Of a DNA stretch of 64,000 bases, positions 55,550 to 64,000 are shown in pieces; within the stretch, counting starts at the first letter, position 1, and every line of letters begins with the position of its first letter. The notes under the pieces were generated by a model, which did not search any database, was not told the DNA's origin, and saw nothing but the letters and a program-made list of their open reading frames with translations. The DNA is from Nitrospirota bacterium. GTDB lineage: Bacteria; Nitrospirota; Nitrospiria; Nitrospirales; Nitrospiraceae. Location: contig JBFMAX010000001.1 of NCBI GenBank assembly GCA_040755395.1, positions 719,841 through 783,840 on the forward strand, given 5' to 3'. The translations under genes and the position numbers were made by a program.

Positions 55550-56596
55550 TCATCGGCACCGACGAGGCGGACCTTGTGACCCCGTGGGAGTCAACCAGAG
55601 ATAGTCGGCAATGCCGTCTTTGAGCAGCTCACGAATCTCATCCTGGCGGTCGGCTTGGAAGGAGCTCAGGTACACGGTCAGTTGCCGAACTCCATCGGAG
55701 AAACGCCGTGCGACTCGTTTCGGCACCGGCAACCGATACTGGATATGGCCGCCGCCGGTGTAGCTGAGGATCGGACCCATTTGAGACCCCGGACCGATTT
55801 GAAACGTCCGCAGGGCTTCGACGATGGTTTTGGCCATGGCTTCATCGCGGAACATCGACGCTTCATACATGCCTTGATAGTCCGCGTCTGACCCGCCTCC
55901 ATGACAAAGCCGGAGCTGCCGCACAATCGTCTCCCGATACACCGGATCATCGACGATCTCTTCCTGCGCCATCCCCCACCGTGCCATTTCCAAGTCGGCT
56001 CGGGCCTCCGCTAATCCGCGCTTCGCCACCTGCCGGACCAGCGAGCGCGGGGGGTTCAGCGCGCGCACGGGCAGCCGATGTTCCCGGGCGAATGCGATCA
56101 AAGGCTCGTAATCCTCGTAGGCTCCGCCCCAATTTTCGCGCCAACGGGCCTCCTCCAGAAATTGCGACTTGGCCATGTCCGACTCGGCGAGATACCGATC
56201 CAATCCGGTCTGGCCATCCCAGCCGAACATCTCGATGGCCAGGACGGGCTTTCGCCCCTTGGCGATCAGCGCATTCAAGACCCGGAGCGCGGCGTCAACA
56301 TGAAACCGGTTGCGATGTTCCTCACCGAGATAAATGACGTCCCAAGAACCCAGGGAATCGAGCCATTCCTCCAGGGGCACCGCGAGCCCGGTCCTGGCTT
56401 CCAACAGTTGCCACTCCCGAAATGATCCGGATTCGACAACCGGAGATGGTGGACGAAGCGGCAGTTCCGAACCCCAGATCAAAGGGAGGGGCTCGGCGAC
56501 CGTCATGCAGAACATCGCACCGAGCCCCAACCATTGGACGAGAAGAGGTGGTCTACTGAAGAAGGTCCGGACAGTCATCACGGTCTTACCTAGCAT
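55550..56596 (-). CDS. ChaN/DUF399-family haem-binding-like exported protein
   Basis: A 348-residue protein. A hydrophobic N-terminal segment (about 18-40) suggests export or lipid anchoring. The DUF399 core begins VIYLGEEHRNRFHVDAALRVL and includes PVLAIEMFGWDGQ, RENWGGAYEDYEPLI and GPILSYTGGGHIQYRLPVP. The family includes Campylobacter ChaN, which binds haem cofacially. The AKTIVE-like segment is close to the end. It precedes the CDGSH gene by 44 bases on the same strand, so an iron/haem theme is possible but inferred. Confidence 0.85.
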   Translation of the reverse strand: MLGKTVMTVRTFFSRPPLLVQWLGLGAMFCMTVAEPLPLIWGSELPLRPPSPVVESGSFREWQLLEARTGLAVPLEEWLDSLGSWDVIYLGEEHRNRFHVDAALRVLNALIAKGRKPVLAIEMFGWDGQTGLDRYLAESDMAKSQFLEEARWRENWGGAYEDYEPLIAFAREHRLPVRALNPPRSLVRQVAKRGLAEARADLEMARWGMAQEEIVDDPVYRETIVRQLRLCHGGGSDADYQGMYEASMFRDEAMAKTIVEALRTFQIGPGSQMGPILSYTGGGHIQYRLPVPKRVARRFSDGVRQLTVYLSSFQADRQDEIRELLKDGIADYLWLTPTGSQGPPRRCR

Positions 56597-56699
56597 ATGA
56601 AGGGAACGGCGGCAAGGCGCGACCTTGACTGGAACGAAGCGCGGCCGCTATTCTCCGGGCGGCGTCAACAATCGGACAGGTCACCGCTCCCCCGCCGTT

Positions 56700-58103
56700 A
56701 TGGGTCTCGATCCCCAGTCTCTCGCCGACTTTCGAATCCGACTCAAACGTGTCCGGGAAACCGATGAAGAGCGATGGCGGGCTTCCCGTCGCCTTGTCGA
56801 GCCCGCGCATGTGCGCCATACCTTGAATCGGTTGTGCGTTGCGCTTCGGGAGGCCTCCCTTGCGGAGGATATGAAGACAGCCCTCCTGTCGGCCATTCGT
56901 TCAGGAAACGCCGAGAGGTTACAAGACCTGTCCGGAGAAAGGTTGAAAGACCTGACCGGGCTTCCCCCGACCAAAGCGATCCGGGCCCTCTGTATCCTCT
57001 TGAACCAGGCCGATGAACCGCGATCGGCCCTGCCCGTCTCAAACCTGACGGCCTCTCAAGTCGAACGCCTGGTTCGTGCCCATCGCAACCCGTTCGATCT
57101 GTTGCTCGAAGCCGACGTGGCCTCGCTCCTCGACCTGGGAGCCGGCGATCTGTCCTTCGCGGCGGAGCTGGTCGATCACTATCTCCCGCACCTCGCAAAA
57201 AAAAGGCAGCCGCTCGTTCTCCACTGCCTAGACCGCCTCCGGCCCGGCTCCAGACTGGGAGGCCCGCTGCATGCCCGCCAAGATCGGCTCGAACGGCTCA
57301 CGCGTCTGGAGCTCCTGGAGTTCAGCTTTTTCGGCGGTCAGGATATGTTCGCCCTCGACCCTTTGGTGCAGAATGGGGAAATTGCCTCCCGCTACACCGT
57401 GGTGACGTGTTGGGCTCCGGCGACGCCCACCTTCGCCTATGAACCGACGAGGCTGTCGCGCGCGATGATCGAGGCCGACCTGCGACGGACCAAAGGGGCG
57501 TTCCGGACGGTCGAGGTCGACGGAGAAGCCGCGCTGGAAGTCCAACATGAGGGGCGGACGCTGCTGTTCCCTCCATGGAAATTCGACATACGCGGACCGC
57601 TGGCCTTACTGGACCTCGTTGCTCGCCGCGGGCTGCTTGCGGTGCTCGGCGCGGTCGATACGCAGGTCTTCTGGGAACTTCTGTCCCAGCTCGTTGCCGA
57701 TCCGGCCGTTCGGCCGTCCGATCAAATCTTGACGCCATCCCTGCTGGCGGACCTCTTCGGCCCCGTCTATCGCCGTTTGGAGGAGTTGCCGATCGGCGGC
57801 TCGCTGGTGCTGAATGACCTGATGACCCTCAGGCCTGACATACCGCGCGTCCTTGGTGGGCTCCGCGAACATGGCTCCTCGTTTCGATTCCGGTACGTCG
57901 AAGTCAGGCGAGGCGCTGTCTTTGCGGGGATCCCGGCCAGCAGCACGGCGAGGCTCTTTCAGAGCATGAGTCAGGAGGCCCCTCCGTGGTTCATGATTCT
58001 CGTCCCTGATTCTACCGAAGACCATCGCCAGGCACTCACGAAGCGCGACGAACCGACTGCCGAGGAGAGCCGCGAGGAGCGCACACAATCTAGGGAAAAT
58101 TGA
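56700..58103 (+). CDS. Unknown protein with methyltransferase-like motif
   Basis: A 467-residue protein of unrecognised family. The N-terminal 120 residues are helical and Arg/Leu-rich. Near residue 140 the sequence LLDLGAGDLSFAAELVDHYL resembles SAM-methyltransferase motif I; a downstream PPWKFDIRGPLALLDLVARRGLLAVLGAVDT also looks like a Rossmann strand-helix pair. No DPPY-type motif is visible. The frame opens with TTG at 56625; the ATG at 56700 is an equally plausible start, and neither has a good ribosome-binding site. It is divergent from the ChaN-like gene. Confidence 0.7.
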   Translation: MGLDPQSLADFRIRLKRVRETDEERWRASRRLVEPAHVRHTLNRLCVALREASLAEDMKTALLSAIRSGNAERLQDLSGERLKDLTGLPPTKAIRALCILLNQADEPRSALPVSNLTASQVERLVRAHRNPFDLLLEADVASLLDLGAGDLSFAAELVDHYLPHLAKKRQPLVLHCLDRLRPGSRLGGPLHARQDRLERLTRLELLEFSFFGGQDMFALDPLVQNGEIASRYTVVTCWAPATPTFAYEPTRLSRAMIEADLRRTKGAFRTVEVDGEAALEVQHEGRTLLFPPWKFDIRGPLALLDLVARRGLLAVLGAVDTQVFWELLSQLVADPAVRPSDQILTPSLLADLFGPVYRRLEELPIGGSLVLNDLMTLRPDIPRVLGGLREHGSSFRFRYVEVRRGAVFAGIPASSTARLFQSMSQEAPPWFMILVPDSTEDHRQALTKRDEPTAEESREERTQSREN

Positions 58104-58128
58104 CGCTCTCCAGACCCTCTGCTAGACT
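58100..58128 (+). promoter_or_regulatory. Promoter of the moxR operon
   Basis: TTGACG (58100-58105) and TAGACT (58123-58128) are spaced exactly 17 bases on the plus strand, overlapping the stop of the previous gene. The start site would be about 50 bases before the moxR GTG. Confidence 0.6.
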
Positions 58129-58185
58129 TCGCCAGTGTCCCGCCGATCCTTGAGCTTGGCTCATTTTCACCGATAGATCCCGACC

Positions 58186-59127
58186 GTGGACGCTGCAAAG
58201 GCTATCCGTTCCATCCAAGACAACGTCGAGCGCGTGATCAAGGGCAAACCCCGCGTGATCGAAATGGCGGTGGTCTGTCTCTTGGCGAGAGGGCACCTGC
58301 TCATCGAAGATGTCCCGGGAGTGGGGAAGACCACTCTCGCGCACAGCTTGGCCCGCTCAATCGACTGCTCATTCAAACGAATCCAGTTCACCAGCGACTT
58401 GTTGCCTTCGGATATTTTGGGCATCTCGATGTTTAATCGGCAGAAACAGGCCTTCGAGTTCATGCCCGGGCCCATCTTCGCCAATATCGTCCTGGCGGAC
58501 GAGATCAACCGCACGACGCCCAAGACGCAAAGCAGCCTTCTGGAAGCGATGAGCGAGGCGCAAGTCTCGGTGGACAGCCAGACATATCCGCTCCATCAGC
58601 CGTTCATGGTGATCGCCACTCAAAACCCCGCTGAATACCACGGCACATTTCCCCTCCCGGAATCTCAGCTCGATCGGTTTCTCATGCGGATTCGGATCGG
58701 CTACCCGGCCCCGGAGGAAGAGAAAAAGGTTCTGGACCGTCCCCAATCGCTGCATCCTGCCGAAGACTTGCAGCCGGTGATGACCGGGGAAGAAGTCCTG
58801 GATCTCCAACACCGTGTGGAAAAGGTCCGGCTTGATGAGAGCTTGATGGACTATCTCCTTGCGATCGTCCTGGCGACGCGCCGCAGCGAACAATTGGCTC
58901 TTGGCGTCAGCACCAGAGGCGCGCTCGCCCTCTGCAAGGCCGCCAAGGCCCTGGCGTTGGTCCGCAACCGAGACTTCTGCCTGCCCGACGACATCAAGGA
59001 GATGGCCCCGATCGTGCTGTCGCATCGGGTCATGCTGAAACACGGACAAGGGATCAGGGGCAAGGGCGTCGACCAGGCCGAGCAAGTGATTCTCGATATC
59101 CTGGAGACGGTTCCCGTCCCTCTGTAA
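58186..59127 (+). CDS. MoxR-family AAA+ ATPase
   Basis: A 313-residue MoxR ATPase, a chaperone-like AAA+ protein for metal-cofactor or protein-complex maturation. Walker A EDVPGVGKTTLAH (about 41-53), Walker B IVLADEINRTTPKTQ, sensor 1 FMVIATQNPAEYHG and the arginine finger region ESQLDRFLMRI are intact. The start is GTG. It is followed by DUF58 and transglutaminase genes, the standard MoxR-DUF58-TgpA arrangement. Confidence 0.95.
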   Translation: MDAAKAIRSIQDNVERVIKGKPRVIEMAVVCLLARGHLLIEDVPGVGKTTLAHSLARSIDCSFKRIQFTSDLLPSDILGISMFNRQKQAFEFMPGPIFANIVLADEINRTTPKTQSSLLEAMSEAQVSVDSQTYPLHQPFMVIATQNPAEYHGTFPLPESQLDRFLMRIRIGYPAPEEEKKVLDRPQSLHPAEDLQPVMTGEEVLDLQHRVEKVRLDESLMDYLLAIVLATRRSEQLALGVSTRGALALCKAAKALALVRNRDFCLPDDIKEMAPIVLSHRVMLKHGQGIRGKGVDQAEQVILDILETVPVPL

Positions 59128-59204
59128 GAGCCGATTTCCGCCCGCGAATCGGCCGAGTGCGGACAAACCTTTCGGTCGCTTCCTCTGTTTCGTCTCGACT
59201 CGCC

Positions 59205-60359
59205 ATGACAGCCGCGCGCCTGCAGACACTGAGAGCGTTCTTGCGCCGATTCTCTCCCAATCGCTCGGTCCGGCTGACGGGCGAGGGAACCCGCTTCGTT
59301 CTTTTCACCTTGGCGGTCGGTGTTGCCGCCGTCAATACCGGCAACAACCTCTTCTATTTGCTGCTTGCGATGATGCTCAGCCTGATCGTGATCTCGGGCC
59401 TGCTGTCGGAGCAGTGCCTGAGGCGGCTCGAGTTCCGGCGGCGAGTGCCCGATTACCTCATCGCCGGCCAACCGGCCGCCGCCGCGCTGTCGGTGCTGAA
59501 CCGCAAGCCCTGGCTGCCCAGTTTTTCTCTCCGCATCGCGGATATGGTGGGCGGCATGGCCGTCGAACGGGGCATTCATGTCCCGCATCTGGGACCGCGA
59601 TCTTCCATCCTTCTCTCTTATCCGCTGCTGATCACGCGCAGAGGACTCCATCGGCTCGAGGGAGTCAGGGTGATGACGCCGTTCCCCTTCGGGCTCTTTC
59701 TAAAAAGCGCCTTCGTTCCGCTCGAAACGACCGTCATCGTGTGTCCGGAAATCAAACCGGTCCCCGATGGACTGATTCGTGAGTTGATCGCGGAGGGTCA
59801 TGAACTGGCGATCCCACGCCGCGGGCAAGGGGTCGATCTGTACAATCTCCGACTCTACCGGCCGGGCGATGATTCACGCGCGATCCACTGGATGACCACG
59901 GCTCGCACGTCCAAGCTGATCGTTCGCGAGACGGAAGCGGAGGACCAACGCCGCGTTACGCTTGCGCTGTCGACCGTTGCGCCGCAGGAACACCAAGAGA
60001 GCTTCGAGCAGGCCGTCATCTTAACGGCTTCTCTTGCCGTGTTTTTTCACGATCGCGGATTCGCGCTGCGGGCGCTCGTCGGAGACCGAGAGATTCCTCC
60101 GGCTTCAGGGGAACGTCAGCTTTACTCAATCCTGCACGCGCTGGCCTTGTGCGGGATGGCGGAGCCCGCGGCGGCCGAGCCGGTCCGGGAGACGTTCAGA
60201 CGGGCGCTCGCCTCCGGCGACCTTGCCGACAGTTCGATCGCGATCTTGCCCTGGCCGGACCTGGAGATCATTCACGCGTGTCGACACGTGACTCGTCGGG
60301 TTGATATGACCGAGTATCAGGACGCGGTGTATGAAGATCGATCAGGCATTCCGGCTTAG
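59205..60359 (+). CDS. DUF58 domain membrane protein
   Basis: A 384-residue protein. Two N-terminal TM segments (about 26-75, VLFTLAVGVAAVNTGNNLFY then LLLAMMLSLIVISGLL) are followed by a cytoplasmic or von Willebrand-like region. That region includes the DUF58 signature IPRRGQGVDLYNLRLYRPGDDSRAIHWMTTAR. The ATG at 59205 fits the family; the frame begins 16 codons earlier with GTG. It overlaps the transglutaminase gene by 29 bases, so expression is coupled. Confidence 0.9.
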   Translation: MTAARLQTLRAFLRRFSPNRSVRLTGEGTRFVLFTLAVGVAAVNTGNNLFYLLLAMMLSLIVISGLLSEQCLRRLEFRRRVPDYLIAGQPAAAALSVLNRKPWLPSFSLRIADMVGGMAVERGIHVPHLGPRSSILLSYPLLITRRGLHRLEGVRVMTPFPFGLFLKSAFVPLETTVIVCPEIKPVPDGLIRELIAEGHELAIPRRGQGVDLYNLRLYRPGDDSRAIHWMTTARTSKLIVRETEAEDQRRVTLALSTVAPQEHQESFEQAVILTASLAVFFHDRGFALRALVGDREIPPASGERQLYSILHALALCGMAEPAAAEPVRETFRRALASGDLADSSIAILPWPDLEIIHACRHVTRRVDMTEYQDAVYEDRSGIPA

Positions 60360-62532
60360 CTCGATCCTGCTTGCGGCTGCGGCGTTTTGCGGCTTGGCCA
60401 TGGCGACGGGACTGTCCGTCTGGATCCTCGCTCTTGGAGGCACCGCGTTGGTTGCCCGGCTGTTCCAAATCGGCTGGCGCCGGGCGGAAGGGCGCGGGTC
60501 GTTCATCAACCTTTCTTCCGCTACATGGAATGTGCTTCTGGTGCTGGCCTTCGCGGGCTTTTGGGTCGATCTGCTGTGGATCTCGCAGGATCTCCTGCCG
60601 GCCGGGGTCCACTTTCTGATCGCGCTCCTCGTCAACAAGTTGTTCAATCTTCATCAACGCCGCGACTTCCTACACCTGTACGCGATCAGTCTCATGGCCA
60701 TCCTCGCGTCCGCGGCGCTCACCACGGAAGTCTGGTACGCCACGGTCTTCTTTGCCTATCTCCTCACGGCTGTATGGACGCTGCTGCTCTACCACCTGAC
60801 AAAAGAAACCGAAGAGGCGGTCTCCACTACGCCTCGTCCGGTCGGAGTCGCGGAGTCGTTCCGCGCGGGCGGCCGCATTACGCCGCGATTTTTCTGGACG
60901 ACGAATGCCATAGCGATGGGCGCTTTCTGCCTCACGTTGGCCATCTTTTTCGCCATTCCGCGGATCGGAGCGGGATTCTTTCACAAGAGTCGCACCGAAG
61001 GGTTGAAAACCTCCGGCTTTTCCGACAGGGTAGACCTCGGCGTGATCGGCTCGATCAAACAGGATGCAAGCATTGTCATGCGAGTGGAGTTAGCGGATCG
61101 CTCGAGACCGGCCACGGAGCGCTTGTATCTTCGGGGGGTCGCCTACGACCGCTATAACGGCCGTTCGTGGAGTAACAGTTTTACCCACCGCCGCATTCTT
61201 CCCGAGAGCGCTCCGGGCACGTTTCGCATGCCCGGCTCCGTCGGCCGATCAACGGACAAAGGTTCGCAGAAGGAAGGGCTCCGGCAGGACGTTCTGCTGG
61301 AAGCACTGGACACCACGGTGCTGTTCAGCGTCCCGTTCGCCGATTCCGTTTCCGGCGAGTTCTTGACTGTTCAGGGGGATATCATGGGCGCCTTGTACCT
61401 GCCGTCCCCGCCCACGACCAGGCTTGAATATACCGTAGTGTCTCATGACAACCAATTGACGGAAGAAGACAAATCAAAGACGACATTCACCTATCCCGAT
61501 TTTGTTCGGGCTCACTTTCTCCAACTTCCGCCGATCAGCCCTCAGGTGACCGAATTGGCCGCGCATGTTACCGAACAGGCAAACACCCCTTATAGGAAGA
61601 TGCTTGCGATCAAACACCACCTCCTGGAACAGTACCGATACAGCCTGGATGTCGGCTCAACGCTCACCGTAAGGCCGTTGGAGGATTTCCTTTTTACGCG
61701 CAAAACGGGGTACTGCGAGCATTACGCGACGGCGATGGTCGTGTTGCTGAGGTCGATCGGCGTTCCGGCCCGATTGGTCACGGGTTTTCTCGCCACCGAA
61801 TGGAACGATTTCGGCAATTACTATACGGTGCGCCAGAAGGACGCCCACGCGTGGGTCGAAGTGTTCTTCCCTCATTCCGGATGGATTACAGCGGACCCGA
61901 CCCCTACGATCGGAGAAAGCGCTCCGGATCTCTGGTGGCAATCCATCGGCAGAGTGATGGACTCAGTCCGACTTCGATGGGATCGCCTGATCGTTCAGTA
62001 CAGCGCCAGCGACCAACTCGCGGTGGTCCAGGGAATTCGGGAGGGCGGCGACTCGCTTCGCATAAAGATTTCCCAGTCGCTCACGGGCTGGCTGAACCCG
62101 CTGTCGAACGCCATGACTCGCGTCAGTCGGCTCGCGCGACAGGCCGATCCGAGTCAGCTCGCGGTGATGCTTACGCTGGTGATGCTGGGCGGCGCCTTCT
62201 TCGTGGTGTTGATTCGGCAGATGATCCGGCCGAGGCGCGGCGACGGCGGAGAATGCCCAGCCGACCAGCGCACCGTCATTCAGGTTTACAATCGCATGGT
62301 CGATCTTCTTGCCGCTTATGGACTGACAAAAGCGCCGAGTGCTGCTCCGATCGAGTTTGCAAAACAGGTCTGCCGAGAGAGGAATGACGCCGGCTCGCTG
62401 GTGGAGGCGTTGACTCAGTTCTATTGCCGCGTACGATTCGGGAAGACCCCCCTTACCCTTGAAGACCTCGCTTGGGCCGACCAGCTTCTCGCACAACTTC
62501 GCACTGTATTACGCTCTTCCGGCAACGCCTAA
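60331..62532 (+). CDS. Transglutaminase-like membrane protein (TgpA/DUF3488)
   Basis: A 733-residue protein. Five to six N-terminal TM helices (about 10-210) are followed by the DUF3488 region and a transglutaminase core. The catalytic triad is visible: KTGYCEHYATAM (Cys), DAHAWVEVFF (His) and ITADPTPT (Asp), all near residues 460-530. A further TM (VMLTLVMLGGAFFVVLIRQ) and a C-terminal DUF4129-like tail follow. It is the last gene of the MoxR-DUF58-TgpA operon; the enzyme probably acts on periplasmic proteins or peptides. Confidence 0.92.
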   Translation: MKIDQAFRLSSILLAAAAFCGLAMATGLSVWILALGGTALVARLFQIGWRRAEGRGSFINLSSATWNVLLVLAFAGFWVDLLWISQDLLPAGVHFLIALLVNKLFNLHQRRDFLHLYAISLMAILASAALTTEVWYATVFFAYLLTAVWTLLLYHLTKETEEAVSTTPRPVGVAESFRAGGRITPRFFWTTNAIAMGAFCLTLAIFFAIPRIGAGFFHKSRTEGLKTSGFSDRVDLGVIGSIKQDASIVMRVELADRSRPATERLYLRGVAYDRYNGRSWSNSFTHRRILPESAPGTFRMPGSVGRSTDKGSQKEGLRQDVLLEALDTTVLFSVPFADSVSGEFLTVQGDIMGALYLPSPPTTRLEYTVVSHDNQLTEEDKSKTTFTYPDFVRAHFLQLPPISPQVTELAAHVTEQANTPYRKMLAIKHHLLEQYRYSLDVGSTLTVRPLEDFLFTRKTGYCEHYATAMVVLLRSIGVPARLVTGFLATEWNDFGNYYTVRQKDAHAWVEVFFPHSGWITADPTPTIGESAPDLWWQSIGRVMDSVRLRWDRLIVQYSASDQLAVVQGIREGGDSLRIKISQSLTGWLNPLSNAMTRVSRLARQADPSQLAVMLTLVMLGGAFFVVLIRQMIRPRRGDGGECPADQRTVIQVYNRMVDLLAAYGLTKAPSAAPIEFAKQVCRERNDAGSLVEALTQFYCRVRFGKTPLTLEDLAWADQLLAQLRTVLRSSGNA

Positions 62533-62748
62533 CAAAGCCCCGTCGTCCACCGTCCCGAGGAGTCCGTAACCTCATCTAGGCAGTCTTTTCCTGTTGTGGC
62601 TGCGACCCGTGCAATCCGTCTGAAGCTCGGCTCGCTCCCAACGAAGAATTTTCCAGGGCTTCGTGACCATGGTTTCGGCGCAGACACGCCGGCATAGACC
62701 ATGCCAGGAAGAAACCCGGGGGAAAATCCTTGCGGGTGGGGCTGAATT

Positions 62749-62823
62749 TGGAGCGGGAAACGGGATTTGAACCCGCGACCCTCGCCTTGGCAAGGCGATG
62801 CTCTACCACTGAGCTATTCCCGC
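62749..62823 (-). tRNA. tRNA-Gly (anticodon GCC), CCA encoded
   Basis: On the minus strand the sequence starts GCGGGAATAGCTCAGTGG and ends TTCCCGC-T-CCA. The acceptor arms GCGGGAA/TTCCCGC pair fully. The anticodon loop is TTGCCAA within stems TCGCC/GGCGA, giving anticodon GCC. The T-loop GGGTTCAAATCCC and the U73 discriminator fit tRNA-Gly. Length is 75 including the genome-encoded CCA. Confidence 0.97.
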
Positions 62824-63812
62824 CCCAGCAGTGGAGTCGAAATTCTAAAGAGGCAGACCATGCCTGTCAAGCTACGCACCAACGCTGGAGCTTGCAGGTG
62901 CGCGAACAGAAGTCAAGCTCTGGATTGCTAGAAAGACTGGTCGAAAACAGGCTGGCACGCTGCACAAAAGAAGAGACGGGTTCCATTCACCCTGCCATCT
63001 TACATCTAATCCCGCTGCAAAATTCCACCCGCCCTATCTCTTCCAACAAACAGATCGCGACCTGAGACAAGCAGCGGATGGAGAGAAGCCACTGAGCGAG
63101 GAGACGGATGGCTGCTCCGAGCATCTGAGCAAAGTAGGCCAGCTCCGCCCCCGGTGAGGGGAACATCCAACCGCCATCAGTCAACGTGGGACCCTGTCAC
63201 CCGTTCCCCCCAAGGGCACCTGCTGCAAGACACTGGCTTTACGGATGACTTCATGCATGGATCTGGACGGGGTCACCCACTGCTCTAACCAGCGTCGCTG
63301 GTCGCGGCCTCAGGATCATGAAGGCCATTCCGCAAAATCTACTCAACGATTCTTCCTGCCTTTGAATTTCTCCTGTTACGCACACGGCTGGAGTTACTTT
63401 CGGGTAACATCGCCATGGAGGTATTGAATCGATTGATTTAACTTGTTTTTTCGAACTTGCCGAAATTGGCGACGACTTTAATCGATACGATTTCTTCACA
63501 TTCATACAAATCCTATTCCCTCGCAATATTCAATGCAGGTAACGAGATCATGTCGTATTTTCGCTAGGTTGCGACATCGGCGCGCGACGAAGTACGTGTT
63601 GGTTCAGATGTTGCGAACTACACGACCGTTTTCGCTCATGGTGTGTGGACTGCCGGAAACACTCATGAGATCGCTTAATGAGGCACGCTGAAGAAAGTTG
63701 GGATCTCACGAGAATCCTAAAGAAGGGGGGTGGGAAGGACATTCTCCGCAGGAGAAGGGGAGAGCGAACAGCGATCGTTTGGTAGCAAGTCATTAAGCAG
63801 GAGGGACACGCT
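62824..63812. promoter_or_regulatory. Long upstream region of nxrA
   Basis: No convincing gene was found in these 989 bases. From about 63360 to 63545 the sequence is clearly AT-richer than the surrounding genome. Structures seen: GTTAC-TTTCGG-GTAAC (63393-63408); two ATCGAT-containing boxes around 63427 and 63481; ATGTCG (63550-63555) paired with CGACAT (63572-63577); and a hairpin TTCTCC-GCA-GGAGAA (63742-63756) in the likely 5' leader. I could not settle on a single promoter. Confidence 0.5.
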
Positions 63813-64000
63813 ATGCAGGTTTCACGACGGCAATTCTTGAAAGTCTCAGCGGGGACGGTCGCCGCGGTGGCCTTGGCCGACAAGGTCTTGGCCTTGACGG
63901 CCCTGCAGCCGGTCATCGAGGTCGGCAACCCCCTGGGCGACTATCCCGATCGGTCCTGGGAGCGGGTCTACCACGACCAGTACCGCTATGACTCCTCGTT
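63813..64000 (+). CDS. nxrA: Nitrite oxidoreductase alpha subunit, N-terminal part
   Basis: The first 62 codons of a large exported molybdoenzyme, cut by the window edge. A twin-arginine signal (SRRQFLKVSAGTVAAVALAD) is followed by EVGNPLGDYPDRSWERVYHD, which I recognise from memory as the N-terminus of Nitrospira NxrA of the DMSO-reductase type II family. NxrA carries the Mo-bis-MGD site where nitrite is oxidised to nitrate, on the periplasmic side in Nitrospira. GGAGGG six bases upstream supports the ATG. The catalytic part is outside the window, so a related type II enzyme cannot be fully excluded. Confidence 0.82.
   Translation, partial: MQVSRRQFLKVSAGTVAAVALADKVLALTALQPVIEVGNPLGDYPDRSWERVYHDQYRYDSS

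Noticed and set aside
62576..62809. Minus-strand open frames overlapping tRNA-Gly
   Set aside because: The first third of their sequence is the tRNA itself; there is no ribosome-binding site or family resemblance.
63548..63928. Minus-strand frame across the nxrA start
   Set aside because: It is antisense to the recognised Tat signal of nxrA and has no motif.

Overview
The window looks like a GC-rich chromosome fragment of a nitrite-oxidising Nitrospira (phylum Nitrospirota). The best evidence is the partial gene at the right edge. It starts with a twin-arginine signal followed by an N-terminus that I recognise from memory as Nitrospira nitrite oxidoreductase alpha subunit (NxrA). No database search was possible, so all names rest on motifs and gene order.

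Left part (1-20.8 kb, all on the minus strand). Read in the direction of transcription, this is rpmH-rnpA-yidD-yidC-mnmE-mnmG-rsmG-parA-parB, behind a near-consensus promoter. Two tandem bactofilin genes with their own promoter, mnmA, and an F1-only ATP synthase operon (atpH-A-G-D-C) follow. An acyl-CoA dehydrogenase-like gene, an Hsp20 chaperone and rluD complete it. Two perfect parS palindromes lie inside rsmG, next to parAB. Together with the rpmH cluster and the switch of gene direction at about 20.8-21.1 kb, they suggest the chromosome origin is near, although dnaA is not here.

Middle (21-32 kb, plus strand). First comes a cell-envelope group: a small secreted protein, a coiled-coil lipoprotein, two L,D-transpeptidases and a secreted protein of unknown function. 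A tight sugar-phosphate operon follows (pgi, pgl, glk, rpiA), and then an M1 aminopeptidase.

Accessory region (31.9-46.6 kb). This is a decaying defence and toxin-antitoxin island. It holds a higB remnant with an intact higA, a winged-helix plus PD-(D/E)XK nuclease-like protein, a LuxR-type regulator, and a tandem-AAA ATPase divergent from a WYL-type regulator. It also holds a type I restriction-modification locus in which hsdM, hsdS and hsdR all carry frameshifts or stops. Embedded among the dead hsd genes are a VapBC pair, whose toxin lacks its first catalytic aspartate, and an intact-looking AbiE pair.

Right part (46.7-64 kb). This holds a PQQ-type sugar dehydrogenase lipoprotein, a PilZ protein, a LolCDE/FtsX-like ABC exporter divergent from a GDSL lipase/esterase lipoprotein, and a small membrane protein. 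Further on are a SWIM zinc-finger protein, an AlkA-like glycosylase, a double CDGSH iron-sulfur protein, a ChaN-like protein and a gene of unknown function. The MoxR-DUF58-transglutaminase operon, tRNA-Gly(GCC), a roughly 1 kb regulatory gap and the start of nxrA close the window.

Several short repeat families run through the window. The most striking is a tandem 7-mer array (GTGAGGG/GTTAGGC-like). It sits between atp genes, in hsdS, after pepN, and inside the reading frames of pepN and the ABC permease.
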